NCBI GenBank assembly: GCA_031552765.1
Contig: JAVBME010000003.1
Span: 1 to 48,714, forward strand
DNA length: 48,714 bases
Reading direction: 5' to 3'
DNA from: JAVBME01 sp031552765
GTDB taxonomy: Bacteria; Bacillota; Negativicutes; Acidaminococcales; JAISLQ01
Shown here: in pieces, positions 33,502 to 42,937 of the stretch
Layout of the letters: each line of letters opens with the position of its first letter
How positions within the stretch are numbered: position 1 is the first letter of the stretch
Program-made: the position numbers and the translations under genes
The notes under the pieces: generated by a model
Seen by the model: only the letters and a program-made list of their open reading frames with translations
Databases searched by the model: none
Told to the model about the DNA's origin: nothing

Positions 33502-36111
33502 TTGCTTTATCACACAAAATCCCCTACTGAAACTTTTGCCGCATTAAACAGTAGCAAGGATGGTCTGTCAAGCGAACTAGCACAGGAAATGCTGGCTAAG
33601 TATGGCAAAAATGCTTTGGCCGAAGCACGCAAAGAGAGCTTGTTGGAAAAAGTCTTGCGTCAACTTAAAGACCCTATGATCATTATCCTCCTGGTCGTTG
33701 CGGCCATTGCCGGCGCGCTTGGAGAACTCGCCGACTCGCTCATTATTCTCCTCGTGGTAGTGCTCAATTCTGTGCTGGGCGTCATACAGGAAAACAAAGC
33801 GGAAAAAGCCATTGAAGCGCTGCAAAAAATGTCTTCGCCTTTTGCCAAAGTATACAGGGATGGCAACCTCACCAGCATAAAAAGCGAAGACGTTGTTCCC
33901 GGCGATGTCGTGTTGTTGGAAGCAGGCGACTTTATCCCGGCGGATATCCGCATTTTCGAGTCCGCTTCTTTGAAGATCGAAGAGGCCGCTCTAACCGGTG
34001 AATCGGTCGCGGTAGACAAGTTTATCGACACGCTGGCCGATGAAAATGTATCACTGGGCGACCGCACCAACATGGCCTATATGAGCACCAGCGTAGTTTA
34101 CGGCCGCGGCCTTGGCATCGTAGTCGGCACCGGTATGAATACCGAAATAGGTAAAATCGCCGATACTATCGCCAACACGGAAGAATCCATCACCCCGCTG
34201 CAAAAGAAGATGGGCGAACTCAGCCACACCTTGACTTTCGTTGTAATAGGTATCTGCGCGGTAATTTTCGCTATAGGCATATACACGGAAGGCACCGGCC
34301 GGGAAAATATTGTGGAAACCTTCCTCATCGCCGTCAGCCTGGCCGTCGGCGCGATACCGGAAGGTCTGGTCGTCGTCGTCACCATCGTCCTGTCTATCGG
34401 CATGACCAGAATGGCAAAACAAAACGCCATCATCAGGAAACTGCCGGCGGTCGAAACACTCGGCTGCGCTCAGGTAATTTGCAGCGATAAGACCGGTACG
34501 CTCACGCAAAACAACATGACCGTAGTGCGCAACTATACCATGTCCGGCGACCATGCGCTTTTGGATATGGCTATGGCGCTTTGCAGCGACGCTACTGTAT
34601 CAAAAATCAATAATACCGTCCTGGGCGAACCCACCGAAAAAGGTTTGGTGGAAAAAGCGCTCAAAGACGGCTACAATAAAAACGACCTGGAAGAAGCCAG
34701 CCCGCGTATCGGCGAACTGCCTTTCGACTCCGGCCGCAAACTGATGAGCACTGTGCACAGGCACAAAGACGGCTCGATCGTCCAATATGTCAAAGGCGCG
34801 CCGGACGAACTCCTGAAACTGTGCGTCAGCTATCAAGACGGCAGTGAGGCCAAACCGCTTGGCGATAAAGAACGAGCCGCAATCATCGGCGAAAACAAAG
34901 CTATGGCCGACGAAGCCCTGCGCGTCATCGCCGCCGCTTACCGCATCTGGGACAAAGAACCGGCGCTGGAAGATTACAAACCGGAAATAATGGAAAAAGA
35001 TCTTACTTTTGTCGGCCTGATGGGCATGATCGACCCGGTCCGCCCGGAAGTGTTCGATGCGATAGCAACATGCGCCAGGGCAGGTATCCGCCCGATAATG
35101 ATCACCGGCGACCATAAAGACACGGCCGTCGCCATCGGCAAGCAGATAGGCATCATAAAAGAAGCTTCCGAAGCGATAACCGGCGCGGAACTCGACCTGA
35201 TCAGCGATGAAGATTTTGCCGAGGGTGTGCAGAAATATTCCGTATACGCCCGCGTCCAACCCAAACACAAAGTGCGCGTGGTCAGCGCCTGGCAGGCCCT
35301 CGGTAAAGTCACCGCCATGACCGGCGACGGCGTCAACGACGCCCCTGCCCTCAAAACCGCCGATATCGGCATAGGCATGGGCATCACCGGCACCGACGTC
35401 AGCAAGAGCGTATCGGCCATGGTACTGAGCGACGACAACTTCAGCTCGATCGTATCCGCGGTCGAAGAAGGACGTACCATTTACGCCAACATCAGAAAAG
35501 CCGTGCAGTTTCTTCTCTCTACTAACGCTACCGAAGTCGCGGCTATTTTTGCCGCCATGCTTATGGACATACGCCTGCTGGCGCCTGTCCAACTGCTCTG
35601 GATAAACATGGTCACAGACTCTCTTCCGGCCATCGCCATCGGCATGGAAGAAGGCGAAAAACAGGTCATGGACCAGCCGCCGCGCGACAGTAAAGAAAGC
35701 ATTTTCGCTAAAGGCGTCGGCTTTAATATCATTTACCAGAGCCTGATAATGGGCGGGTTGACCCTTGCCGCCTACCTCCATGGCGACGACATTTCACACG
35801 AAGTCGGCACAACGATGGCCTTTGTCACTATTTCGGTCATCCAGCTCTTCCATGCTTTCAACCTGCGTTTCAGCTACTGCTCTCTTTTCAAACCCGGCCT
35901 GCCGCGTAACAACTATATGTATCTGGCCTTTGTCGTCGGCCTTGCGGCAACATTGTTCGTCATTTACACACCAGTAGTCAATGACCTTTTCAAAAGTGTC
36001 CCCCTGCCGCCCAAAGAACTGGCCGTTAGTATCGGTCTTGCCTTTTGCATAATCCCGATAGTTGAAGTAATAAAATTATGCCAAAGGGCTTTCGGCAAAA
36101 AACCTTGCTGA
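33502..36111 (+). CDS. P-type calcium-transporting ATPase (P2A, PMCA/SERCA-like)
   Basis: The 869-residue membrane pump uses ATP to export Ca2+ (possibly also Mn2+). An N-terminal cation ATPase domain (FAALNSSKDGLS...) is followed by the first membrane pair, the actuator LTGESVAVDK near residue 165, and helix 4 with the P2A ion-site motif VGAIPEGL near 280. The phosphorylation motif CSDKTGTLTQNN is near 330, MTGDGVNDAPAL near 610, and six C-terminal helices follow, with INMVTDSLPAIAIGM in helix 6. The start is TTG at 33502 because GGAGG is eight bases upstream; the ATG at 33495 is out of frame. A terminator follows. Confidence 0.95.
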   Translation: MLYHTKSPTETFAALNSSKDGLSSELAQEMLAKYGKNALAEARKESLLEKVLRQLKDPMIIILLVVAAIAGALGELADSLIILLVVVLNSVLGVIQENKAEKAIEALQKMSSPFAKVYRDGNLTSIKSEDVVPGDVVLLEAGDFIPADIRIFESASLKIEEAALTGESVAVDKFIDTLADENVSLGDRTNMAYMSTSVVYGRGLGIVVGTGMNTEIGKIADTIANTEESITPLQKKMGELSHTLTFVVIGICAVIFAIGIYTEGTGRENIVETFLIAVSLAVGAIPEGLVVVVTIVLSIGMTRMAKQNAIIRKLPAVETLGCAQVICSDKTGTLTQNNMTVVRNYTMSGDHALLDMAMALCSDATVSKINNTVLGEPTEKGLVEKALKDGYNKNDLEEASPRIGELPFDSGRKLMSTVHRHKDGSIVQYVKGAPDELLKLCVSYQDGSEAKPLGDKERAAIIGENKAMADEALRVIAAAYRIWDKEPALEDYKPEIMEKDLTFVGLMGMIDPVRPEVFDAIATCARAGIRPIMITGDHKDTAVAIGKQIGIIKEASEAITGAELDLISDEDFAEGVQKYSVYARVQPKHKVRVVSAWQALGKVTAMTGDGVNDAPALKTADIGIGMGITGTDVSKSVSAMVLSDDNFSSIVSAVEEGRTIYANIRKAVQFLLSTNATEVAAIFAAMLMDIRLLAPVQLLWINMVTDSLPAIAIGMEEGEKQVMDQPPRDSKESIFAKGVGFNIIYQSLIMGGLTLAAYLHGDDISHEVGTTMAFVTISVIQLFHAFNLRFSYCSLFKPGLPRNNYMYLAFVVGLAATLFVIYTPVVNDLFKSVPLPPKELAVSIGLAFCIIPIVEVIKLCQRAFGKKPC

Positions 36112-36118
36112 TATAATA

Positions 36119-36158
36119 AATGGTGTAGGAAATTAATTTTCCTGCACCATTTTTATTT
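36119..36158 (+). terminator. Intrinsic terminator after the calcium ATPase gene
   Basis: AATGGTGTAGGAAA pairs with TTTCCTGCACCATT (one G-T wobble) around a four-to-five-base loop, then TTTTATTTC. It begins eight bases after the stop codon. Confidence 0.85.
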
Positions 36159-36178
36159 CTTAAATCAGAGGTGAGTAT

Positions 36179-37291
36179 ATGCAAAACATCTGCCCCGATG
36201 AAATGTGCACAGGCTGTCAGGCCTGTTATTCAGTATGCCCGGTCGATGCGCTAAGCATAACGCCAAACTATCGGGGATTTTATGCTCCCGTTATCGACCA
36301 ATTCAAATGTACCGACTGTCGCCTGTGCAAACATATCTGCCCAGCCAACTCTTCTTTGTTAAAAAAACCGGACAACCAGAAAGTATTCGCCTGCCACAGC
36401 GACAGGGAAAACATACGCGCCTCTTCAAGCTCCGGCGGCTTGTTTACCCATCTGGCCGAAGATATACTCTTCAGCGGCGGAGCAGTATTCGGCGCAGGTT
36501 TTGGCCAAAGCTGGCGGGTAGAGCATGGCTGCATAGAAAATATTGAAGATATTTTCCGCTTTCAAGGATCCAAATACGTGCAAAGCTATATCGGCGATAC
36601 CTTCCGCCAATGCCGGCAACTTCTTAAAGACGGGCGAAGAGTACTTTTTAGCGCCACCCCTTGCCAAATCGGCGGGCTTAACAGCTACCTGGCCCGTGAA
36701 GATACCACAAATCTGACTACCGTCGATCTGGTATGCCACGGCGTGCCTTCACCGAAAATATACGCCGGCTATATCGCTTTCAGGGAAAAAGAAGCTGGCG
36801 GCAACATCAAACATGTAAATTTCCGGGAAAAACCCAATGGCTGGCATTCTTTTGGCCTGCGCCTCAAATTTGCCAACGGCAAGGAATATTTTTGTAATTT
36901 CCGGCAAGATCCTTATATCATCGGCTTTTTGAAAAACTACTACCTTAATGCCGCCTGCTATACCTGTAAATATGCCAATACAGAACGCCCAGGCGATATC
37001 ACTATCGCCGATTTTTGGGGCTATAAAGATAACGAGCAACTGGCCGACGACAACAAAGGAATAACGCTGGTCATTACCAATAACGCCAAGGGGCTTTCTT
37101 TATGCAAAAAATTACTGGCCGGCCTCCCACATACCGACAAAGAAATGGCCGAAGCGGCAGCCGGCAATGCGGCCCTTGTCAAACCCTCTTTCAAACACCG
37201 CGACTATGATGCCTTCTGGGCAGACTATGAAAAACTTCCTTTCGGACAAGTCGCAGAAAAATACTTGCAACCTAAAACAATAAAAGTCTGA
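36179..37291 (+). CDS. 4Fe-4S / coenzyme F420 hydrogenase-dehydrogenase beta subunit family protein
   Basis: The 370-residue product starts with two ferredoxin clusters, CTGCQACYSVCP at residues 10-21 and CTDCRLCKHICP near 43-54. The FrhB/FdhB-type flavin domain follows, with SSGGLFTHLAEDIL near 83, GSKYVQSYIG near 128, FSATPCQIGGL near 158, VDLVCHGVPSP near 180 and the C-terminal cysteine segment ACYTCKYANTERPGDITIADFWG near 258. Such stand-alone proteins occur in bacteria without F420, often in polysaccharide clusters, and are presumed electron-transfer or reductase proteins; the reaction is unknown. It has its own terminator and no polysaccharide genes are adjacent. GAGGTG precedes the ATG. 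Confidence 0.9.
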   Translation: MQNICPDEMCTGCQACYSVCPVDALSITPNYRGFYAPVIDQFKCTDCRLCKHICPANSSLLKKPDNQKVFACHSDRENIRASSSSGGLFTHLAEDILFSGGAVFGAGFGQSWRVEHGCIENIEDIFRFQGSKYVQSYIGDTFRQCRQLLKDGRRVLFSATPCQIGGLNSYLAREDTTNLTTVDLVCHGVPSPKIYAGYIAFREKEAGGNIKHVNFREKPNGWHSFGLRLKFANGKEYFCNFRQDPYIIGFLKNYYLNAACYTCKYANTERPGDITIADFWGYKDNEQLADDNKGITLVITNNAKGLSLCKKLLAGLPHTDKEMAEAAAGNAALVKPSFKHRDYDAFWADYEKLPFGQVAEKYLQPKTIKV

Positions 37292-37296
37292 TTCAA

Positions 37297-37332
37297 AGCA
37301 AAAACTCCGCTTGCAGCGGAGTTTTTGCTTTT
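37297..37332. terminator. Bidirectional intrinsic terminator
   Basis: A perfect 15-bp stem (37297-37311 with 37115-equivalent partner at 37315-37329, loop TGC) ends in T-rich flanks on both strands. It separates the convergent iron-sulfur protein and alcohol dehydrogenase genes. Confidence 0.9.
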
Positions 37333-37338
37333 GACATC

Positions 37339-38517
37339 TTATTTTGCCATAGCATATATTTTTGCCATATCTTCTTCCTGTAAAACTTTAAAACCGCCGA
37401 TAGTGCGTTTTCCTTCAAAGCAGCATTTATAGGCAAGTTTTTCGATATCTTCGTCTGTCAATTCTATGCCCATATCGCGGATAGATACAGGCATATCTAT
37501 CGAACGGAAAAACTCTTCCATGGCTTCTATTCCCTCAAGAGCAGTCACTTCAGGCTGGTCGAAATTATTGACCACGCCCAGCACATTGACCGCAAACTGA
37601 GCAAAACGCGCCGCGTCTTCCTTATATACATAGCGGGCCCAGCTCCCCCAGATCGCAGCCAGACCGGCGCCATGCGCCACATCGTATATGCCGCTGAGCT
37701 CGTGCTCCAGTTGGTGGCAAGCCCAATCGCCCACACTGCGCGGCCCCGTCAGGTCATTGTGCGCCAGACTGCCCGCCCACATCACCTGGGCGCGGGCATT
37801 GTAGTCCTGTGGCTGGCTTTTCAAGACCCTGGCGTAATGGATGACCGTACGCATCAGCGCCTCAGCAATACTGTCACGCAGTTCGGTTTCCTTGTCTTTG
37901 GTAAAATAGCGTTCCATCGTATGCATGAGTATATCCACACAGCCGGAGGCCGTCTGGTAAGGCGGCAAAGTATATGTGAGCGCCGGGTTCATAATGGCAA
38001 ACCTGGGCCGGCAGATATCGTTCACATAGCCGCGTTTTAACCAGCCGTCTTCATTGGTCAATACCGAAGAGTGGCTCATCTCGCTGCCGGCGGCCGCGAT
38101 AGTGAGTACGGCGCCTATCGGCAGACAGGCGTCGGCCTGTGCCTTACCGCTATAAAAATCCCAGGGGTCACGGCCGGTCGCCGCGCCAAAGGCAATGGCC
38201 TTAGCCGAATCTATAACACTGCCACCGCCTACCGCCAGGATAAAATCCACCTTTTCTTTCCTGCATAGTTCCAGTCCTTCGTATACTTTTCCCATCCGGG
38301 GATTGGGCACAACGCCGCCCAGTACTACATAAGCAACGCCCGCCTCTTTCAGCGACTCTTCGATACGCGCCAAAAGCCCGGACTTGACCACACTGCCGCC
38401 GCCATAATGTAAAAGCGCTTTAGTACCGCCGGCCATCCTGACCAGACGTCCGGCTTCTTTTTCCGTGTCTTTGCCTAAAACTACCCTGGTCGGCGTATAA
38501 TACTCGAAATTTTGCAT
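37339..38517 (-). CDS. Iron-containing alcohol dehydrogenase
   Basis: The 392-residue NAD(P)-linked enzyme belongs to the group III (Fe-dependent) alcohol dehydrogenases, close in layout to butanol dehydrogenases (BdhA/YqhD). YYTPTRVVLGKDTEKEAG is near residue 5, the nucleotide-binding GGGSVIDSAKAIAFG near 92, and the metal-ligand segment DILMHTMERYF near 190. HQLEHELSGIYDVAHGAGLAAI near 258 supplies two further histidines. It probably reduces aldehydes such as butyraldehyde, but the substrate is not fixed. The ATG at 38517 is chosen because AAGGGG is seven bases upstream; an earlier in-frame start would add seven residues. Confidence 0.93.
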   Translation of the reverse strand: MQNFEYYTPTRVVLGKDTEKEAGRLVRMAGGTKALLHYGGGSVVKSGLLARIEESLKEAGVAYVVLGGVVPNPRMGKVYEGLELCRKEKVDFILAVGGGSVIDSAKAIAFGAATGRDPWDFYSGKAQADACLPIGAVLTIAAAGSEMSHSSVLTNEDGWLKRGYVNDICRPRFAIMNPALTYTLPPYQTASGCVDILMHTMERYFTKDKETELRDSIAEALMRTVIHYARVLKSQPQDYNARAQVMWAGSLAHNDLTGPRSVGDWACHQLEHELSGIYDVAHGAGLAAIWGSWARYVYKEDAARFAQFAVNVLGVVNNFDQPEVTALEGIEAMEEFFRSIDMPVSIRDMGIELTDEDIEKLAYKCCFEGKRTIGGFKVLQEEDMAKIYAMAK

Positions 38518-38570
38518 GTCTACACCCCTTATTTTCAAGGCGCATGGAGCGCTTGTATAGTTTATATTTT

Positions 38571-38579
38571 ATTATAACA
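38571..38579 (-). promoter_or_regulatory. Extended -10 promoter of the alcohol dehydrogenase gene
   Basis: TGTTATAAT on the minus strand is an extended -10 element, about 55 bases before the ATG; the -35 is weak. Confidence 0.45.
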
Positions 38580-38727
38580 CAAATAATATGCAGCAAAATT
38601 GCTTACAACAATACTTTTTCGCAGGATTTTTTTTATTTAGCAAGAAAGTAATATTAATCAAAGTTATCTTTATAGTCGTGAAAAGTCAATACCTAATCTG
38701 CTACCTTGTAAGAATGGAGTTATCTCT

Positions 38728-41238
38728 ATGAACCCGCACCAACAAACAACCGTATTTATTCGGCCAAAAATTACGGCTGCCCTGGAAAACACTTTACGCT
38801 TCCCATTATCGGTCATAGAAGCGCCGATGGGTTATGGAAAAACCACTGCTGTAAGAGAATATGCCAAGACCTGCTCCGCTACTGTTTTCTGGAAAGCCAT
38901 CATCGACAATTCTTTAGCCGCCTTTTGGAACAGTTTTGTCCGCATCATAGACAATATAGATAAAACCTGCGCCGAAAAGCTGGCCACTTTAGGTTTTCCC
39001 GCCGACGGCGTGTTGCTGGACGAAGCTATATACCTGCTAGGAAAACTTTCTTTAACCGAAGAAACGCTCATTGTTTTTGACGATTACCATATTATTTCTT
39101 CAAAACATACCGACCGCTTCATCGAAACCCTGATCAAGGCTGAAATACCCCGCTTGCATATTGTCATAATCTCCAGAGCGGTATTTGGCGAAAATTCGAC
39201 CGAGCTTTTCCTCAAAGGCCATGCTTTTATTATGGATAAAAACTATTTTATGCTTTCCGAAACGGAAATCATAGACTACTACCGGGCCTGCGGCGCCAAT
39301 ATAACAAGCAGCCAGGCCAAAAAGCTCTTTTTATACAGTGAAGGCTGGTTCAGCGCCCTCTATCTTTGCCTTTTGAACTTCCTACAATGCGGTAAATTTG
39401 AAGAAAAAATAAAGCTGCACAATCTGGTGGAAAAAACAGTCTACCAGCCCTGCACGCCGCAAACTAAAGATTTTCTATGCGTCATGTGCATTTTTGATTC
39501 CTTCACGGCCGAACAGGCGCAGTTTATTTGCGGCGGTTCCCAGGCAATGGCAATCCTACAGGAACTGCTAAGCGACAATGCTTTTCTCTTTTACAGCGTG
39601 GAAACAGGCGCGTACCAGATACACAGCGTCGTTACCGGCTATCTGCGTAAACTTTTTGCCGAAAAACCATTGGAGTACAAAAAGGCTATCTGGCAAAAAG
39701 CCGGCCGCTGGTATCTTAGTAGCAAAGAATATTCCTATGCCTACGACTATTTTTATAAAGCCGGGGATTTTGAAGGCTTGCTGTCGGCATTTGAGTTTGA
39801 AAAATTATTAGCCACCTTCGAGCCGGAAAAAGACATTGAAAACATCAACAAGCTGATTCTTTATTTCAGCTCATGCCCCCCGGAAATAAAACGTTCCCAC
39901 CCTCGGGCCTGCCTTTTATACGCGATAAATCTTTTCACTCACAACAAGCCGGAGCTTTACGCCCAAGAATGCCTTTATATCAGTGAAATATTGGCCGGCC
40001 TACCAGATGGCTACCACAAAGGAAATCTGACTAAAAAACAACTGGCTGGCGAACTGGAACTGCTGATAAGTTTTTCTAAATTTAACCATATTTGCGCCAT
40101 GTCCGAACACCATCGCCGGGCTTATGAACTTCTACCCTCGCCATCAAGCTTTTTTTCTAACAGCGGCTCTTGGACTATGGACTGCCCCTCCGTGTTTTAC
40201 ATGTTCTACCGGGAAAGCGGGAATGCTAAAAAAATAGTGAACGACATGCTAGAGTGCATGCCTTATTATTATAAAATAACCGACGGTCACGGCACCGGCA
40301 CTGAGTATGTAATGCAGGCCGAATACTTCTATAACAGCGGCGACTTCAAAAATGCCGAACTTACAAGCCACACGGCTTATTATGCCGCCCAGTCCAAAAA
40401 TCAGGTATCCATAATGCTCTGCGCCTTTTTGCTGAAGCTCAGGCTGGCGTTACTGGAAGGCAACAGCGAAGCGTTCAGTACTTTGCTCTCTAATACGGAA
40501 AACGACATAAAACAGATGGCTATGCCCAGTTATATAAGGACATTCGACTTGTGCCAGGGCTTTTTGTACGCCACACTGGAATTAAGCAACAAAGTGCCTG
40601 ACTGGATAGCCGGCGGCGATCCCCGGCCAAACAATCTTCCTTTTGTCTGTGAATCTTTTTACAATATAATACATGGCAAAATCCTTCTAAATAACAAAAA
40701 ATATCGCCAGTTACTGGGCGGCTCCCCGGAATTCCATGCCAAAGCCGCAATTTTTTCCAATCTCTTAGCCAAAATATATTTTTACATCTACCAGGCTTGC
40801 GCCTACGATATACTGGGGCAAACGCCGGAAGCTTTAAAGTCATTGGAAATGGCCCTTGATATTGCGGCTCCAGACCGCTTAGTCATGCCATTTGTCGAAA
40901 ACTGCCTCCATATCAGCCATCTTTTACGCAAGCTCTCCTGCAAGATCGCCTATCGCCAAATCAACCATTGTATCACCACAACCGCTGAGATTTTCGATAA
41001 AGGCGCTATGGCTGTAAAAAACTCTCTGCAAAATGAAGCCAATCCCTTGGATATGCTCACGGAAAGGGAACGCAAGATCGCCGATCTGGCCTCTTTGGGC
41101 CTGTCCAACCACGAAATAGGCAAACAGCTTTTCATCGCTGAAATAACCGTGAAAAAAATATTGCAGAACATTTATTCAAAATGGGGCATAAACAATAAAA
41201 TAAAACTGACGAAAATAATCCTGCAAAATTCTAAATAG
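38728..41238 (+). CDS. LuxR-family regulator of the LAL/MalT-like type
   Basis: The 836-residue protein is a large ATP-binding activator. Walker A EAPMGYGKTTAV is near residue 34, and Walker B TLIVFDDYH near 115. NB-ARC-like and helical domains follow, then tetratricopeptide-like repeats over about 330-740, and a C-terminal LuxR DNA-binding domain with LTERERKIADLASLGLSNHEIGKQL near 770. MalT-type proteins switch on ATP and inducer binding; the inducer here is unknown. GGAG lies eight bases before the ATG. It is followed after about 100 bases by the DUF1036-like gene and then a cluster for exported proteins, which makes it a candidate regulator of that cluster. It is fairly AT-rich upstream, with no confident promoter. 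Confidence 0.93.
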   Translation: MNPHQQTTVFIRPKITAALENTLRFPLSVIEAPMGYGKTTAVREYAKTCSATVFWKAIIDNSLAAFWNSFVRIIDNIDKTCAEKLATLGFPADGVLLDEAIYLLGKLSLTEETLIVFDDYHIISSKHTDRFIETLIKAEIPRLHIVIISRAVFGENSTELFLKGHAFIMDKNYFMLSETEIIDYYRACGANITSSQAKKLFLYSEGWFSALYLCLLNFLQCGKFEEKIKLHNLVEKTVYQPCTPQTKDFLCVMCIFDSFTAEQAQFICGGSQAMAILQELLSDNAFLFYSVETGAYQIHSVVTGYLRKLFAEKPLEYKKAIWQKAGRWYLSSKEYSYAYDYFYKAGDFEGLLSAFEFEKLLATFEPEKDIENINKLILYFSSCPPEIKRSHPRACLLYAINLFTHNKPELYAQECLYISEILAGLPDGYHKGNLTKKQLAGELELLISFSKFNHICAMSEHHRRAYELLPSPSSFFSNSGSWTMDCPSVFYMFYRESGNAKKIVNDMLECMPYYYKITDGHGTGTEYVMQAEYFYNSGDFKNAELTSHTAYYAAQSKNQVSIMLCAFLLKLRLALLEGNSEAFSTLLSNTENDIKQMAMPSYIRTFDLCQGFLYATLELSNKVPDWIAGGDPRPNNLPFVCESFYNIIHGKILLNNKKYRQLLGGSPEFHAKAAIFSNLLAKIYFYIYQACAYDILGQTPEALKSLEMALDIAAPDRLVMPFVENCLHISHLLRKLSCKIAYRQINHCITTTAEIFDKGAMAVKNSLQNEANPLDMLTERERKIADLASLGLSNHEIGKQLFIAEITVKKILQNIYSKWGINNKIKLTKIILQNSK

Positions 41239-41341
41239 TGCACAGACTAGCCAGCAATATACCTTCGTATAATTGTATCGCCTTCAAATTTATTTTATGC
41301 TAATATATAGTACCAATAAAATTTAAGGAGTGTGTATTTTC

Positions 41342-41767
41342 ATGACAAAAAAACTTTTTAAATTTCTTGCTTTGTCTTGCTTTTTAATGTCCGTGTCTTT
41401 TTTTACTTTTGCCAAAGATGCTGAAGCAATAGATATCCAGATAAAAAATCCATACAATAAACAACTGGAAGTAGCCGTAGTTCTTTTTAAAGATGCAGAT
41501 CGCAAATGGTATGTCCAGGGCTGGTATTCCGTCTCTCCTAACAGTACCCGGGTATTGAGCTTCAATAATTCTACCAGGATGAACAAAGTATATATCCATG
41601 CCTATAATAGTGAAGCAAGCTGGGGAAGCCAAAAGAGATATACTGTAATAAAAGAAGTTTTCAAATATGTCGCAGGGCAAACCTGCCCTAGCGGTTCAAA
41701 CCGGCGTCAGGTAGGTTTTGATGAGCGGTACGCAGAAAATAATGGTCGAGTTTACTGGCAGCCTTAA
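41342..41767 (+). CDS. Exported DUF1036-like protein
   Basis: The 141-residue product has a signal peptide (hydrophobic residues about 5-23, likely cleavage after FTFA) and a single beta-rich domain. The pattern KWYVQGWYSVSPNSTRVLSF followed by KVYIHAYNSEASWGS resembles DUF1036, whose members carry a W-x-x-x-GWW core, but the match is partial. Function is unknown. The ATG at 41342 is preferred because AAGGAG ends 11 bases before it; a GTG overlapping the ribosome-binding site is not likely. A strong terminator follows, so it is a unit of its own or is attenuated towards the next genes. Confidence 0.7.
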   Translation: MTKKLFKFLALSCFLMSVSFFTFAKDAEAIDIQIKNPYNKQLEVAVVLFKDADRKWYVQGWYSVSPNSTRVLSFNNSTRMNKVYIHAYNSEASWGSQKRYTVIKEVFKYVAGQTCPSGSNRRQVGFDERYAENNGRVYWQP

Positions 41768-41790
41768 ATATAAATCTATATTAAAAAACC

Positions 41791-41824
41791 AAAAAGCTCT
41801 TTACTGTTTGTAAAGAGCTTTTTA
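41791..41824 (+). terminator. Intrinsic terminator after the DUF1036-like gene
   Basis: AAAAAGCTCTTTAC and its exact complement form a 14-bp stem around TGTTT, ending in a T-run. The next gene starts only 23 bases later, leaving little room for a separate promoter. Confidence 0.9.
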
Positions 41825-41846
41825 AAATAAAAAAAGAGGTGTTTTT

Positions 41847-42920
41847 ATGTATAATTTTTGCAGAAAAGCTTTTTCTTTATTGCTCTGCCTGCTGTTCATT
41901 TGTTCCTTCTGCGCGCTGGCCGGCGCTTATCCGCCAGCACAGCCGGATATCAAGACCGCGTCTTTGGCCACTTACGAAAACGCCCGTTTTAATTATCAAA
42001 TGCGTTTTCCCGAAATTTTTTCCCGTTCAGTATCTGACGCTGACGACGGCGGCATCGAATTTGCCAGCGAAGACGGACGCTACAAACTTTATGTCAAAGG
42101 CGTCTATAATAACGGCGCGGCAACAGGCCACACCATTTTGCAGGAAATAAAAGGGAATGTCGCCAATATAATCGAAAGTTCCTCCAGTAACAGTCATTAC
42201 TCCATTAGCTATACAGATCACGGCGGTAAAGACGGCCAGGAAACTGTTTTTGCCGAATATGGCATCATCGACAAAAACAGAGTGATAAAAAGCACTTTTA
42301 TTTATCCCTTGGAAGACCGGCCATTTTTAAAAGATAAGGTCACTCTTTCCCTCCAGCTTTGGGAAAGCTATTATACTTTGGTCAACGGCCTGGGTTTTAG
42401 CCAAATATTGCATTACGACCCCTTCAGCGCCTCCAGCCAGCCTGATGAAAGTACAATAAACCAGGCGCTTTATTATTTTGTGCGTCACGGCTGTTTTTCC
42501 AGTGACGACAACATCACGCGCGACAAAGCGTCGGTCTATTTCAGCGACGGCCCGGAAAATAGCGCTGCAATCAAGGATAGCGCGCTTTATTTTTCGCCTG
42601 ATAAACTGTATAAAAACTTTTTTGCCAATGGCCGATATAAATACCCGCCGGCCAGCTGCCCCTTTGCCGTCGGCACCCAAACCGGCATGTCCATAATCCT
42701 TATAGAAACCGACTACGCTGAGAAAATAAAAATAAAAAAAGAAGAAAACAAGGGCGAGCACAAGATAATAACCATAGACCTTATCCGCCAGAACGCCGGC
42801 ACAGAATATAAATTGGGCGAAGCCACTATCACACTGAAAAAAGATATTGCCGCCTACTTTGGTTACACCATAGTTGCTTACAAACCGCATTATAATAAAT
42901 TTGACGATATGAAGTTATAA
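41847..42920 (+). CDS. Unrecognised secreted protein
   Basis: The 357-residue product is not recognised. A signal peptide (residues about 6-25, cleavage near ALAGA) is followed by a segment YENARFNYQMRFPEIFSRSV and GGIEFASEDGRYKLYVKGVYN, a pattern seen in several secreted Negativicutes proteins of unknown role. A second half starts near residue 200 with Lys/Asp-rich stretches; only two cysteines follow the signal peptide (HGC near 213 and SCP near 267), so one disulfide is possible. No catalytic motif is seen. AGAGG precedes the ATG by seven bases. It begins just after a strong terminator and leads the run of genes to LemA, with six bases before the next ribosome-binding site region. Confidence 0.7.
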   Translation: MYNFCRKAFSLLLCLLFICSFCALAGAYPPAQPDIKTASLATYENARFNYQMRFPEIFSRSVSDADDGGIEFASEDGRYKLYVKGVYNNGAATGHTILQEIKGNVANIIESSSSNSHYSISYTDHGGKDGQETVFAEYGIIDKNRVIKSTFIYPLEDRPFLKDKVTLSLQLWESYYTLVNGLGFSQILHYDPFSASSQPDESTINQALYYFVRHGCFSSDDNITRDKASVYFSDGPENSAAIKDSALYFSPDKLYKNFFANGRYKYPPASCPFAVGTQTGMSIILIETDYAEKIKIKKEENKGEHKIITIDLIRQNAGTEYKLGEATITLKKDIAAYFGYTIVAYKPHYNKFDDMKL

Positions 42921-42937
42921 AGGAAGTGTTGATTATT

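Noticed and set aside
34600..35781. Minus-strand open frame of 393 codons opposite the calcium ATPase gene.
   Set aside because: The protein is a His/Asp/Gly-rich shadow of the ATPase codons with no recognisable domain.
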